Shown here: positions 1 to 7,291 of the stretch, piece after piece
Layout: each line of letters begins with the position of its first letter
Numbering within the stretch: position 1 is the stretch's first letter
Source: XN24 sp964462675
Lineage (GTDB): Bacteria > Pseudomonadota > Gammaproteobacteria > Steroidobacterales > XN24
Assembly: GCA_964462675.1 (NCBI GenBank)
Contig: CAYWYS010000004.1
Span: 67,249-131,248 of the forward strand
Length of the DNA: 64,000 nt
Reading direction: 5' to 3'
Notes under the pieces: model-generated
Told to the model about the DNA's origin: nothing
What the model saw: the letters and a program-made list of their open reading frames with translations, nothing else
The model's database searches: none
Translations under genes and position numbers: made by a program

Positions 1-118
1 GCAGCGCTTCGATGAAATCTTCGGCCACCTTAATCCCGGCCTGGTTCGCGTAGTAGGCCGCAGCATGTTCAGTATCCTGCCGCGCCTCCGCGCGTGGCCG
101 CAGAGGTTTCTGGGTCAC
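1..118 (-). CDS. ParE/RelE-type toxin, N-terminal part (runs off left edge)
   Basis: Reading leftward from a GTG at 116-118, 39 codons are visible before the window ends. The product has the opening of a ParE-family toxin: a short basic start, then a helix with EARQDTEHAAAYYA and the GIKVAEDFIEAL helix. ParE/RelE toxins are small RNase- or gyrase-directed proteins neutralised by an antitoxin from the gene just upstream. Here the GTG overlaps the antitoxin stop by four bases (GTGA), the usual translational coupling of such pairs. The C-terminal catalytic part is outside the window, so the exact subfamily cannot be fixed. Confidence 0.72.
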   Translation of the reverse strand, partial: MTQKPLRPRAEARQDTEHAAAYYANQAGIKVAEDFIEAL

Positions 119-351
119 CGCTTGACGGATTTACGAGCGTGCCGCTTGAGCCCGGCAAAGTAATCGGCATCGACTGGCTCGGTCAGCTCTGACTCGGCGC
201 CGGTAACCAGCAGGGCTTTCAGCACCTCTCGCTCCCGATCCTTGCGGATGAGGTCCCGCACGTATTCGCTGGTGGTGCCGTACTTGCGCCGCACTTGCTC
301 GTCAACGTATTCCCGAAGATGCTCGGGAAGAGAGATGTTCATGGTCGCCAT
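115..351 (-). CDS. ParD/CopG-like antitoxin
   Basis: A protein of about 78 residues starting MATMNISLPEHLREYVDEQV. This is the ribbon-helix-helix N-terminus typical of ParD antitoxins, followed by a helical segment (TTSEYVRDLIRKDRERE) and an acidic-to-basic tail that would wrap the toxin. Such proteins repress their own operon and block the toxin. I chose the ATG at 349-351 because family members usually begin MxxMN[IV]SLP and a GGTAGG stretch lies 9 bases upstream; the frame also has ATGs at 357 and 342. It overlaps the toxin gene by four bases. The longer open frame back to 426 encodes no family-like sequence. Confidence 0.85.
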   Translation of the reverse strand: MATMNISLPEHLREYVDEQVRRKYGTTSEYVRDLIRKDREREVLKALLVTGAESELTEPVDADYFAGLKRHARKSVKR

Positions 352-442
352 GCGCATCAGCCTACCAATCATGGCAAAAATTGGCAAGCCATTTGGCGAC
401 GGTACTGGCCGGCACAGGTCCCGCAATTACCCGGCAGTCACC

Positions 443-1234
443 TCACATGATCGGCGCCGTGTCCCGGTAGGCCTTCATCGTGCCCTCGTTGCCGGACAGG
501 ATCAGCGCCCCGGTGGCGTCGATGTCGAAGCTCGTGACCGCCTGCAGGATACTGAAGAATTTCTGTTCCTGCGTCATCAGCGCCGGCGCGCAGGCCATCA
601 TCGTCGCGGCCGGGTGGGTGAAGCTCAGGCCTTCGCCGGTCAGCGTGAACCCGCCGGTGAAACGGTTGCACGAGCCGAGGCCGTAGGCCCGCGAATCCTC
701 CGCAGAGAAGCCGAGCGTGATGCGCGAGCGGTCGATGATGCCGCCGCCGTCGAGGTCCTCGACGATCCAGTTGCCGCCGGTCAGCAGGCTGAGCGGCTCG
801 CCGCCGCAGCCGCTCAGCCGCTCATCATCGGTCTGCACTTCGACCGCAAAGGGGTGCGGCATGCCGCTCATCGAGTCGCGGCACACGCCGCGCCTGATCG
901 TGGCCACGATGCTGCGCGCCGCGTCGGCCGCACGGTAGCGCGTGACGCAACCCGCGTGCGCCACCTCCAGCACCGGCACGCTGACGCTATGTTGCCCGAA
1001 CTGGGTGACCAGCTCGAGCCGGCCATCGCCCGCCGTGAGCATCCAGCTCGGCTCCTGGCCGAGTGCCCGAAATGGCTCGGCGGGCGCCGCGTTGTCCTCC
1101 GGGCAGGCCGGCTCGTCGGGTGGCTGCGCGGGCTCGGCTGCGGACGGCGCCGGTGAAACCGGCGACTGGCAGGCCGCCAGCGCCAGCACACAGGAGAAGA
1201 CGATTGCGGGCAACAGGCGATGCGCTTGGTTCAT
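443..1234 (-). CDS. META-domain lipoprotein
   Basis: 263 residues. The N-terminus is a lipoprotein signal peptide with the lipobox LALAAC near residue 22, then a Pro/Ala-rich linker. Residues about 55-150 form a domain seen in front of META domains in other proteobacterial lipoproteins (COG3650-like, with paired cysteines). Residues about 150-263 are a META/HslJ-like domain with the conserved GSCNRFTGGF segment and the TMMACAP block. META proteins are envelope proteins linked to heat-shock and novobiocin resistance in E. coli (HslJ), but the molecular role is not known. No operon partner is evident; the gene is 91 bp upstream of the antitoxin start on the same strand. Confidence 0.85.
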   Translation of the reverse strand: MNQAHRLLPAIVFSCVLALAACQSPVSPAPSAAEPAQPPDEPACPEDNAAPAEPFRALGQEPSWMLTAGDGRLELVTQFGQHSVSVPVLEVAHAGCVTRYRAADAARSIVATIRRGVCRDSMSGMPHPFAVEVQTDDERLSGCGGEPLSLLTGGNWIVEDLDGGGIIDRSRITLGFSAEDSRAYGLGSCNRFTGGFTLTGEGLSFTHPAATMMACAPALMTQEQKFFSILQAVTSFDIDATGALILSGNEGTMKAYRDTAPIM

Positions 1235-1444
1235 TGATCAATTCCCAGCGGGGTGGAGCGGTGTGCCATTGTCGAGTCAAGCGTCCGCCGGCGCCACCCC
1301 GGGGCCCCGTGAATTTGCCCTGAACGCGCCGCTGGCCACCTTTCGCCATGATCGCTCCCTGTTTCGCCCGCGCGCGTGCGCGCCCCTGCCACGATCCTGG
1401 CGCCTCATGGCGCTTGCACGGTGGAACACTGGGAGTCCGGGAAC

Positions 1445-3463
1445 ATGCACAGCGACAAGGAAATCCACATTCCTCGCCCTGGCTGGCGCGCCCGCTGCAC
1501 GCGCTGGCTGGCGCCGTTCATGCTCCTGTTGCCGGGGGTCGTGTGCTTGCCGGTGGAAGCCGCGACCGACCCATGGGCGGCCGGGGCGGGCAGCCTCTGG
1601 CTCAGGACCGCCGCGGAGGCCGAGCCGGTCGCGTCGCTGGTCGTGGACACGGCCATGCAGGTGCGCGTCACCGGCAGCGTCGCGCGCGTCGAGGTCACGC
1701 AACGTTTCACCAATCCGCTGGATGCCTGGGTCGAAGGCCTGTACGTGTTCCCGCTGTCCGCCGCCGCCGCGGTCGACGGCATGGAAATGCAGATTGGCGA
1801 CCGCGTCATCCGCGGCGAGATCCAGCCGCGTGCCGCTGCTCGTGCAACTTACGATGCCGCGCTCGCCGCGGGGCGGCGGGCCAGCCTCGTCGACCAGCAT
1901 CGCCCCAACATGTTCACGACCGCGGTGGCGAACATCCCGCCGCGGGGCGCGGTCACGGTGCGCATCGCCTATCTCGAGCTCATCCCGTGGCGCGACGCGC
2001 GCTATACGCTGAAGCTGCCACTGGCGATCACGCCGCGCTACACGCCTGGCGCCACCGCGACGCCGGAGCGCGTGACAGCCCCGCTGCAACAGGCCCGTAT
2101 CGAGGTCGAGCTGGCACCCGGCTTCGTGCTCGATTCGCTGCGCAGCCACCATCACCCGGTCGCTGTCGCCGAGGATGCGGGTCGCGGCAGCTTTCGCATT
2201 GCGGCCCTGCGCGCGGCCGCCGACCGCGACTTCGAACTCAGCTGGGCGCCGGTCATCGCGCCTGACACGATGGCCGCGGTGTACGCGGAGCAGCACGACG
2301 GCACTACGCACGCGCTGGTCCTGCTGACGCCGCCGGAGGCGCCGGCCGGCGCGGCGCCGCCGCGCGAAGTCATCTTCATCATCGACACCTCCGGCTCGAT
2401 GGGCGGGCCGCCGATCGCACAGGCGCAAGCAGCGCTGGCGCTCGGCATCGCGCAGCTCGGCCCGCGCGACAGCTTCAATATCATCCGCTTCAGCAGCGAA
2501 GCGCGTGCGCTGTTCCCGGAGTCGCGTCCCGCGGACGCGCAGTCCCGCGAGCTGGCGCAGCGCTTCGTCGCCTCGCTGCAGGCCAGCGGCGGCACCGAAA
2601 TGCGGCCCGCGCTGGAGCTCGCATTCGGCATGCCGGTCGCCGCGGAAAAGCTGCGCCAGATCGTCTTCATCACCGACGGCAGCGTGGGCAACGAGGCGGA
2701 GATCGTGGCGCTGATCCAGCGCCGGCTCGGCGACGCGCGGCTGTTCACCGTCGGCATCGGCGCGGCGCCGAATGCCTGGTTCATGCAGGAAGCCGCCGCC
2801 GCGGGCCGCGGCAGCTACACCTTCATCGCCGAGGCCGGGCAGGCCGGCGAGCGCATGGTCGAGCTGTTCCGCAAGCTCGAGCGGCCGGCGCTGGTCGGGC
2901 TCGAGCTGCATTGGCCCGGTGGCGGCCGGCCGGAACTGGCGACGCCGCTGCCGAGGGACCTGTATGCCGGCGATCCCTTGGTGGTGGCGGTGCGCTTCGG
3001 CGCCGAGCCATTGCAGGGCATGTTGACGCTCAGCGGCCAGGACGGCGGCGGCGCATGGGTGCGCCAGGTGCCGATCGTGGCGCTGGCAGGGGAAGCCGGC
3101 ATCGCACGGTTGTGGGCGCGCGAGCGGATCGCGGAACTGGCGCGCCGCAAGCGCCTCGGCGGCCGCGACACAGACGCGAGCGAGCTGGATGGCCAGGTAC
3201 TCGCGCTGGCGCTGGCGTATGGCGTCGTCAGCGAGTTGACCAGCCTGGTCGCCGTGGATGCCACGCCGGCGCGTCCGCCCGGTGCGCCCGGCCGGCTGGA
3301 ACAGGCGCCGACCTCCGCGCCGGCCGGTGGCGCATGGGGGCGCTCGGCCGGCTTCCCGGTGACCGCGACGGCGGCGCCGTTGTTGAGCTGGCTCGGCGCT
3401 ATCGCGCTGCTGCTGGCCGGGCTGCTGTCAGTTGCGGGCCGCGTGCGGCAGCGCGCGCAGTGA
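1445..3463 (+). CDS. Proteobacterial sortase target protein (VIT + VWA domains)
   Basis: 672 residues from the ATG at 1445, preceded by GGGAG. A signal/anchor segment lies at about 15-40. A VIT (inter-alpha-trypsin) domain follows at about 50-165. A VWA domain starts near 308 with an intact MIDAS motif DTSGSMGG. Near residue 635 comes FPVTATAAP, then a hydrophobic stretch and a basic tail (RVRQRAQ), which is the layout of a sortase sorting signal. This combination matches the marine proteobacterial sortase target family, whose gene normally lies beside a dedicated sortase, as here (GTGA overlap). The protein is presumably processed at the inner membrane for display or anchoring. Its ligand is unknown. 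Confidence 0.9.
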   Translation: MHSDKEIHIPRPGWRARCTRWLAPFMLLLPGVVCLPVEAATDPWAAGAGSLWLRTAAEAEPVASLVVDTAMQVRVTGSVARVEVTQRFTNPLDAWVEGLYVFPLSAAAAVDGMEMQIGDRVIRGEIQPRAAARATYDAALAAGRRASLVDQHRPNMFTTAVANIPPRGAVTVRIAYLELIPWRDARYTLKLPLAITPRYTPGATATPERVTAPLQQARIEVELAPGFVLDSLRSHHHPVAVAEDAGRGSFRIAALRAAADRDFELSWAPVIAPDTMAAVYAEQHDGTTHALVLLTPPEAPAGAAPPREVIFIIDTSGSMGGPPIAQAQAALALGIAQLGPRDSFNIIRFSSEARALFPESRPADAQSRELAQRFVASLQASGGTEMRPALELAFGMPVAAEKLRQIVFITDGSVGNEAEIVALIQRRLGDARLFTVGIGAAPNAWFMQEAAAAGRGSYTFIAEAGQAGERMVELFRKLERPALVGLELHWPGGGRPELATPLPRDLYAGDPLVVAVRFGAEPLQGMLTLSGQDGGGAWVRQVPIVALAGEAGIARLWARERIAELARRKRLGGRDTDASELDGQVLALALAYGVVSELTSLVAVDATPARPPGAPGRLEQAPTSAPAGGAWGRSAGFPVTATAAPLLSWLGAIALLLAGLLSVAGRVRQRAQ

Positions 3464-4071
3464 GCGCCGGTTGGCGGCGCTGGCGCGCGGCGCTGGTCGT
3501 GACGCTGCTGCTGGCCGGGAGTGCCAGCCTCGCACAGGCCGGCTGGATCCGCGCCAAGGCGGCGCTGGCGCAAGTGCTGGTCGCGCATGCCTTCGAACGC
3601 GCGCGGGACGGAGATCGGGGTGATCATCCGGCGCGCCCCTGGCCATGGGCCGACACGCGCGTGGTGGCACGCCTGCACATGCCGCGTGCGGGCGGCACGC
3701 TGCTCGTGCTGTCCGGCGCAAGCGGGCGCAACCTCGCCTTCGGGCCGGCCCACGACACGGCGAGCGTGCTGCCCGGCGAGCCGGGCAACAGCGTCATCGC
3801 CGGGCATCGGGATACGCATTTCCGGGCGCTGGAACGGCTGCAAATCGGGGATCGTCTCGGCGTCGAGCTGGTCGACGGCCGCAGCATGGAGTTCGAGGTC
3901 ACCGCGCTCGAGGTGGTCGACAGCAGGCGTTGGCGCATCGCACTGGATAGCCCCGCACCGCGCCTGACACTGGTGACCTGTTACCCGTTCGACGCGGCAG
4001 ACCCCTCCGGGCCGATGCGATTCGTCGTCACCGCTGCTGCTGCTGCTACTGCAATGCGAAGCGTACCCTGA
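3460..4071 (+). CDS. Class GN-type proteobacterial sortase
   Basis: 203 residues starting at the GTG that overlaps the stop of the target gene. One N-terminal membrane segment (about 10-27) anchors it in the inner membrane. The sortase fold follows with the catalytic triad in order: His116 in AGHRDTHF, Cys174 in TLVTCYPF and Arg187 in GPMRFVV. Sortases cleave a C-terminal sorting motif and transfer the target to an acceptor. In Gram-negatives each sortase usually serves a single neighbouring target, and the adjacent VIT/VWA protein is the clear candidate. The 3' end overlaps the convergent TonB_C gene by 26 bp. Confidence 0.92.
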   Translation: MSAGWRRWRAALVVTLLLAGSASLAQAGWIRAKAALAQVLVAHAFERARDGDRGDHPARPWPWADTRVVARLHMPRAGGTLLVLSGASGRNLAFGPAHDTASVLPGEPGNSVIAGHRDTHFRALERLQIGDRLGVELVDGRSMEFEVTALEVVDSRRWRIALDSPAPRLTLVTCYPFDAADPSGPMRFVVTAAAAATAMRSVP

Positions 4072-6052
4072 ACCGCACGCGCCGTTCGTAGATGACGCCG
4101 TCCAGGGCGAACGGCGTATAGCGGTAGCGCGCGACCGCGTCGGTGGCCGACTGGTCGAAGCGCCCGGCCGGCTGCGCGCCAATCACGACGATATCGCGCG
4201 GCCGGCCGTCGCGGTCCACGATGAACTCGAGTTCGACCCAGCCCTCGATGCTGTGGCGCAGCGCCGGCTCGGGGTAGACCGGGGGATGGAACTCGACCAG
4301 CTCCAGCTCGTTGGCCGGGGTCGCCGTCGCAAGGAATTCCGCCTGGGTGCGTGCGACGGTCAGGTCCCTGGCCAGCGCCCCGACGAGGCCGGGCTCGGCC
4401 TCGATCCGCTCGAGCCCGGCGAGCCAGGCCTGCGCGCCGCCCCAGTCCGACGCGGCGATGGCTGACCGGACATTGGCCGCCAGCCGCGCAGTCAAGGTCT
4501 GCCACGCCTGCTCGAGCCCGGGTCGGGCCGGGTGCTCGGCCCGCAAGGTCGCCAGGTAGTAAGCCGCGCTGTCGTTCTCGGGCGCGATCAGCCGCCCGCT
4601 GCGCAGCCGCTCGAGGCCCTGCGCGAGCAAGGCGTCCTCGCGCTCCTGCCGCAGCGCGTCGCGCAGTGCGCCCAGCTGGACGTCCAGCTCGGCCAGCCCC
4701 GCTGCGTTCTCGTCGAGCGCGCGCGCCTGGTCCGCGAGCGCCCCGGCTTGCTCATGCTCGCCGCTCTCCAGCGCCTGCTGCGCTGCCGCCACGAGCGCCC
4801 CGCCAAGCCGGGCGCGTGTCGCGATGACGCCGGGGGCTGTGGGGTCGAGCTCGGCGGCGCGCGCAAGATAGCTCAACGCACTGTCGTCTTCCGGCAGCAA
4901 CAGCTCACCGCGCCGGATGCGCGCTCGCGCGCTCGCGAGCAACCCGTCAATCTCGGTCGGCAGCTGAGTTTCCGCCGGCGGTGGGGTTTCGGTCGGCGGT
5001 GGCGTCTCGGCCTGCGCCGCAGGCGCCGCCAGCAGCCGCGCGCGTTCCACCTGGGCGTCGAGAAACGCGAGCCGCGGGCTGTCGGGCTGCGCGCGGCGGA
5101 CATGCTCGAGCGTCGTTGCCGCGAGCTCCGGCGCGTCGCCGAGCAGCGCACTTTCGGCCAGCGTGAACAGTGCACTGACGGTCAACTCGAGCCCCGCAAG
5201 CGCGAGGTCGTGGCCAGGCTGATCGGCCAGGATCGTCATGAAGCCGTCGAGCGCGTTGTCGCCGGGCGGCTCGGCCAGCCGGCCGGCGTCGAAGGCATCC
5301 TGCGCCAGCGCCAGCTGCCCGGCCCAGGGATCGATCGCGGGGATGGGTTCGACGGGCAGCGGCGGCGCAGCGATGCGCCCGGTATCGGCCGGAGTCGCGG
5401 TCCGGGTCGGTTCCGCCACCGGGGCCGGGGCGCGCGACTTCATGCCCAGCCCGGCAACCACGACGCCGCCGAGCACGACCGCCATCGCGGCGCCCAGCGC
5501 CAGGGCGCGGCGGCGGAGCGACGAGTCCGGCCGGGCGCGTCCCAGCGCCGGTGCTGCCGTTGCCGGGCGCTCCCGCAGCTGCTTGCGCCGGTTGATGGCG
5601 GCCTCGATCAGCAGCCGCGTGTTGCCGAGCGAGGCGGGCTTGATCAGCAGGCGGTGAATGCGGCGCTCTGCGAGCGCCTTCATGGGTTCCGGCGCCGCGC
5701 TGAGGCTGGCCGCGGCGACGATCACCGGCGGCAGCGCCTGCCGCTCGAGCTCGGCCAGGTGTGTCTCGAGGCCCGCGCCGATGCGATCGAGGTCCAGCAG
5801 TACGATGCTGCAGCTGCCATCCTCGACGGCGGCGACGATGTCCGGCCAGTCCTCCAGTACTACGATGGACTGCTGCGCGCCGGTGGCCCGGCGCACGGTG
5901 CCGACGAGCCCGGCATCCGCGGACAGGACATAGATGCCCGCGCCGTCCGCGCTGAGCAGCTGTTCGAACGCGGCCGGCGCCATCGTCTGGTCGAACGCAC
6001 TGGCGGGCGCGGTGCCGAATTCTTCCCTCGATTTCAGGACCTTAGTGGGCAT
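4046..6052 (-). CDS. Receiver-like / TM / triple-repeat / TonB_C protein
   Basis: 668 residues; ATG at 6050-6052 chosen because GGAG lies 6 bases upstream. Residues about 38-155 look like a response-regulator receiver, with Asp87 in VLLDLD and Lys138 in LIKPAS at the expected places. A single transmembrane helix lies at about 183-203, so the receiver should be cytoplasmic and the rest periplasmic. Residues about 230-580 hold three related helical repeats of roughly 85 residues, each opening with a G-R/E-L-x4-P-x2-D/N-x-A pattern. Residues 585-668 form a TonB C-terminal domain (HPPVYPEPALRHSIEGWVEL). I do not know a function. It may link intracellular phosphorylation or another signal to an outer-membrane or cell-wall partner. 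Confidence 0.75.
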   Translation of the reverse strand: MPTKVLKSREEFGTAPASAFDQTMAPAAFEQLLSADGAGIYVLSADAGLVGTVRRATGAQQSIVVLEDWPDIVAAVEDGSCSIVLLDLDRIGAGLETHLAELERQALPPVIVAAASLSAAPEPMKALAERRIHRLLIKPASLGNTRLLIEAAINRRKQLRERPATAAPALGRARPDSSLRRRALALGAAMAVVLGGVVVAGLGMKSRAPAPVAEPTRTATPADTGRIAAPPLPVEPIPAIDPWAGQLALAQDAFDAGRLAEPPGDNALDGFMTILADQPGHDLALAGLELTVSALFTLAESALLGDAPELAATTLEHVRRAQPDSPRLAFLDAQVERARLLAAPAAQAETPPPTETPPPAETQLPTEIDGLLASARARIRRGELLLPEDDSALSYLARAAELDPTAPGVIATRARLGGALVAAAQQALESGEHEQAGALADQARALDENAAGLAELDVQLGALRDALRQEREDALLAQGLERLRSGRLIAPENDSAAYYLATLRAEHPARPGLEQAWQTLTARLAANVRSAIAASDWGGAQAWLAGLERIEAEPGLVGALARDLTVARTQAEFLATATPANELELVEFHPPVYPEPALRHSIEGWVELEFIVDRDGRPRDIVVIGAQPAGRFDQSATDAVARYRYTPFALDGVIYERRVRFRVRFALQ

Positions 6053-6255
6053 CACCGCTCCGTGGCCGCTGCGCCGCGTGCGCCTCGCGGCGTCCAATCG
6101 GCGTCAGCAGCCACCGTCAGGCAGCCCTCCCCCACGCGGAGAATCCCACAAGTCGCGGCTCCGGAGGCGCGACGTGGGTCACACAGTTGCAAGTGCGGGG
6201 CCCGGCTGAATTTCGTGCACGGGTCACGCCCGGTACGCCGGCAGCCCTGCTATAT

Positions 6256-7263
6256 ATGGCCGCCATGCGTCGCCGTCCTGTCGTCATCGCGGCCTGCGGG
6301 CTGCTGGTCGTGTTCATTACGCTGGCCTTGTCGAGGGACGAGCAGACCGGCCGCGGCTGGTTCACCTGGCTGCCCGGCGTGGCACGGCATTCCTTCGCCC
6401 ACGCGGACTGCGGCATCCCGATTCACTTTGCGCTCGGCGAGGTCGACCCGCGCTTCGGCTTCGACCGCGACACGCTCATGGCGGCGCTGGTCGAGGCCGC
6501 CAGCCTGTGGCAGGCGTATGCCGACGCGGTGCTGTTCCTGGAATCCGATCATCGCTTTGCGATGACCGTCGGCCTGCATTTCGACGAGCGCCAGCAGGCG
6601 GCGAACACCCGCCGCTCCTTGCGTGGCGGCATCGAGCTCGACCGGCGCCAGCTCGAGGCTGACGAGGCGATGCTGCAGCACTGGAGCGCCCGCATCGAGG
6701 CGGCGCGGCGCGCGCACGAACGTGACGCCGAGGAGCTCGCGCGCCGCGTGCAGCGCCACGAAGCCGAGGTCCAGGCCTGGAATGCCGACCCGGCGCAGCG
6801 CACAGAGGCGCGCCAGCGGGCGCTGGAGACCGAGAGCGCGGCGTTGCGCGCAGCACTCGCCGAGCTCGAGCGGATCGGCGCGGACATGAGTGCCGACATC
6901 GAGGCCTACAACCGGCGGGCCGGCGACGCGCGCGCCCGCGCGGACACGTTCAGGTCGCGTGTCGGCCGCTACAACAGCGCCTCATCGGCCGAGCCGGTCG
7001 AGTCCGGCCGGTACAGCTACAGTCGCGAGCAGGGCCGGCGCATCGATGTGTTCCGCGCCGAGAGCCACGACGAGCTCGTCTGGGTGCTGGCCCACGAGCT
7101 CGGCCACGCTCTCGGCATCGGGCATGTCGAGGAGCCGGGAGCGATCATGCACGCGCTGTTGCATGACGGCGGCGAGCTGCAGCCGGGCCGGGTCCGCCCG
7201 CTCGGCCTCGCCGCGGCCGATCGCGCGGCGCTGCTCGCGGTCTGCGGTGCGCGCCTGCGCTGA
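6256..7263 (+). CDS. Matrixin-like (M10/metzincin) zinc metalloprotease, membrane-anchored
   Basis: 335 residues. A hydrophobic N-terminal segment (about 9-25) suggests a signal peptide or anchor. The catalytic motif HELGHALGIGH starts at His280, followed by the PGAIM Met-turn: an intact metzincin zinc site with three His and a catalytic Glu. The matrixin fold is split: its first strands lie at about 40-110, and a long Glu/Arg/Ala-rich helical region (about 125-225, probable coiled coil) separates them from the zinc motif. Likely a periplasmic or surface protease. The start could also be the ATG at 6265; there is no clear ribosome-binding site. It is divergent from the TonB_C gene. Confidence 0.82.
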   Translation: MAAMRRRPVVIAACGLLVVFITLALSRDEQTGRGWFTWLPGVARHSFAHADCGIPIHFALGEVDPRFGFDRDTLMAALVEAASLWQAYADAVLFLESDHRFAMTVGLHFDERQQAANTRRSLRGGIELDRRQLEADEAMLQHWSARIEAARRAHERDAEELARRVQRHEAEVQAWNADPAQRTEARQRALETESAALRAALAELERIGADMSADIEAYNRRAGDARARADTFRSRVGRYNSASSAEPVESGRYSYSREQGRRIDVFRAESHDELVWVLAHELGHALGIGHVEEPGAIMHALLHDGGELQPGRVRPLGLAAADRAALLAVCGARLR

Positions 7264-7291
7264 GGCGTGCTGTGCCAGCGCGCCGCCGGGT

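Noticed and set aside
242..1156. Long plus-strand open frame opposite the META lipoprotein
   Set aside because: Low-complexity Arg/Ala-rich shadow of the minus-strand gene; no domain, signal or ribosome-binding site. High-GC DNA gives many such frames.
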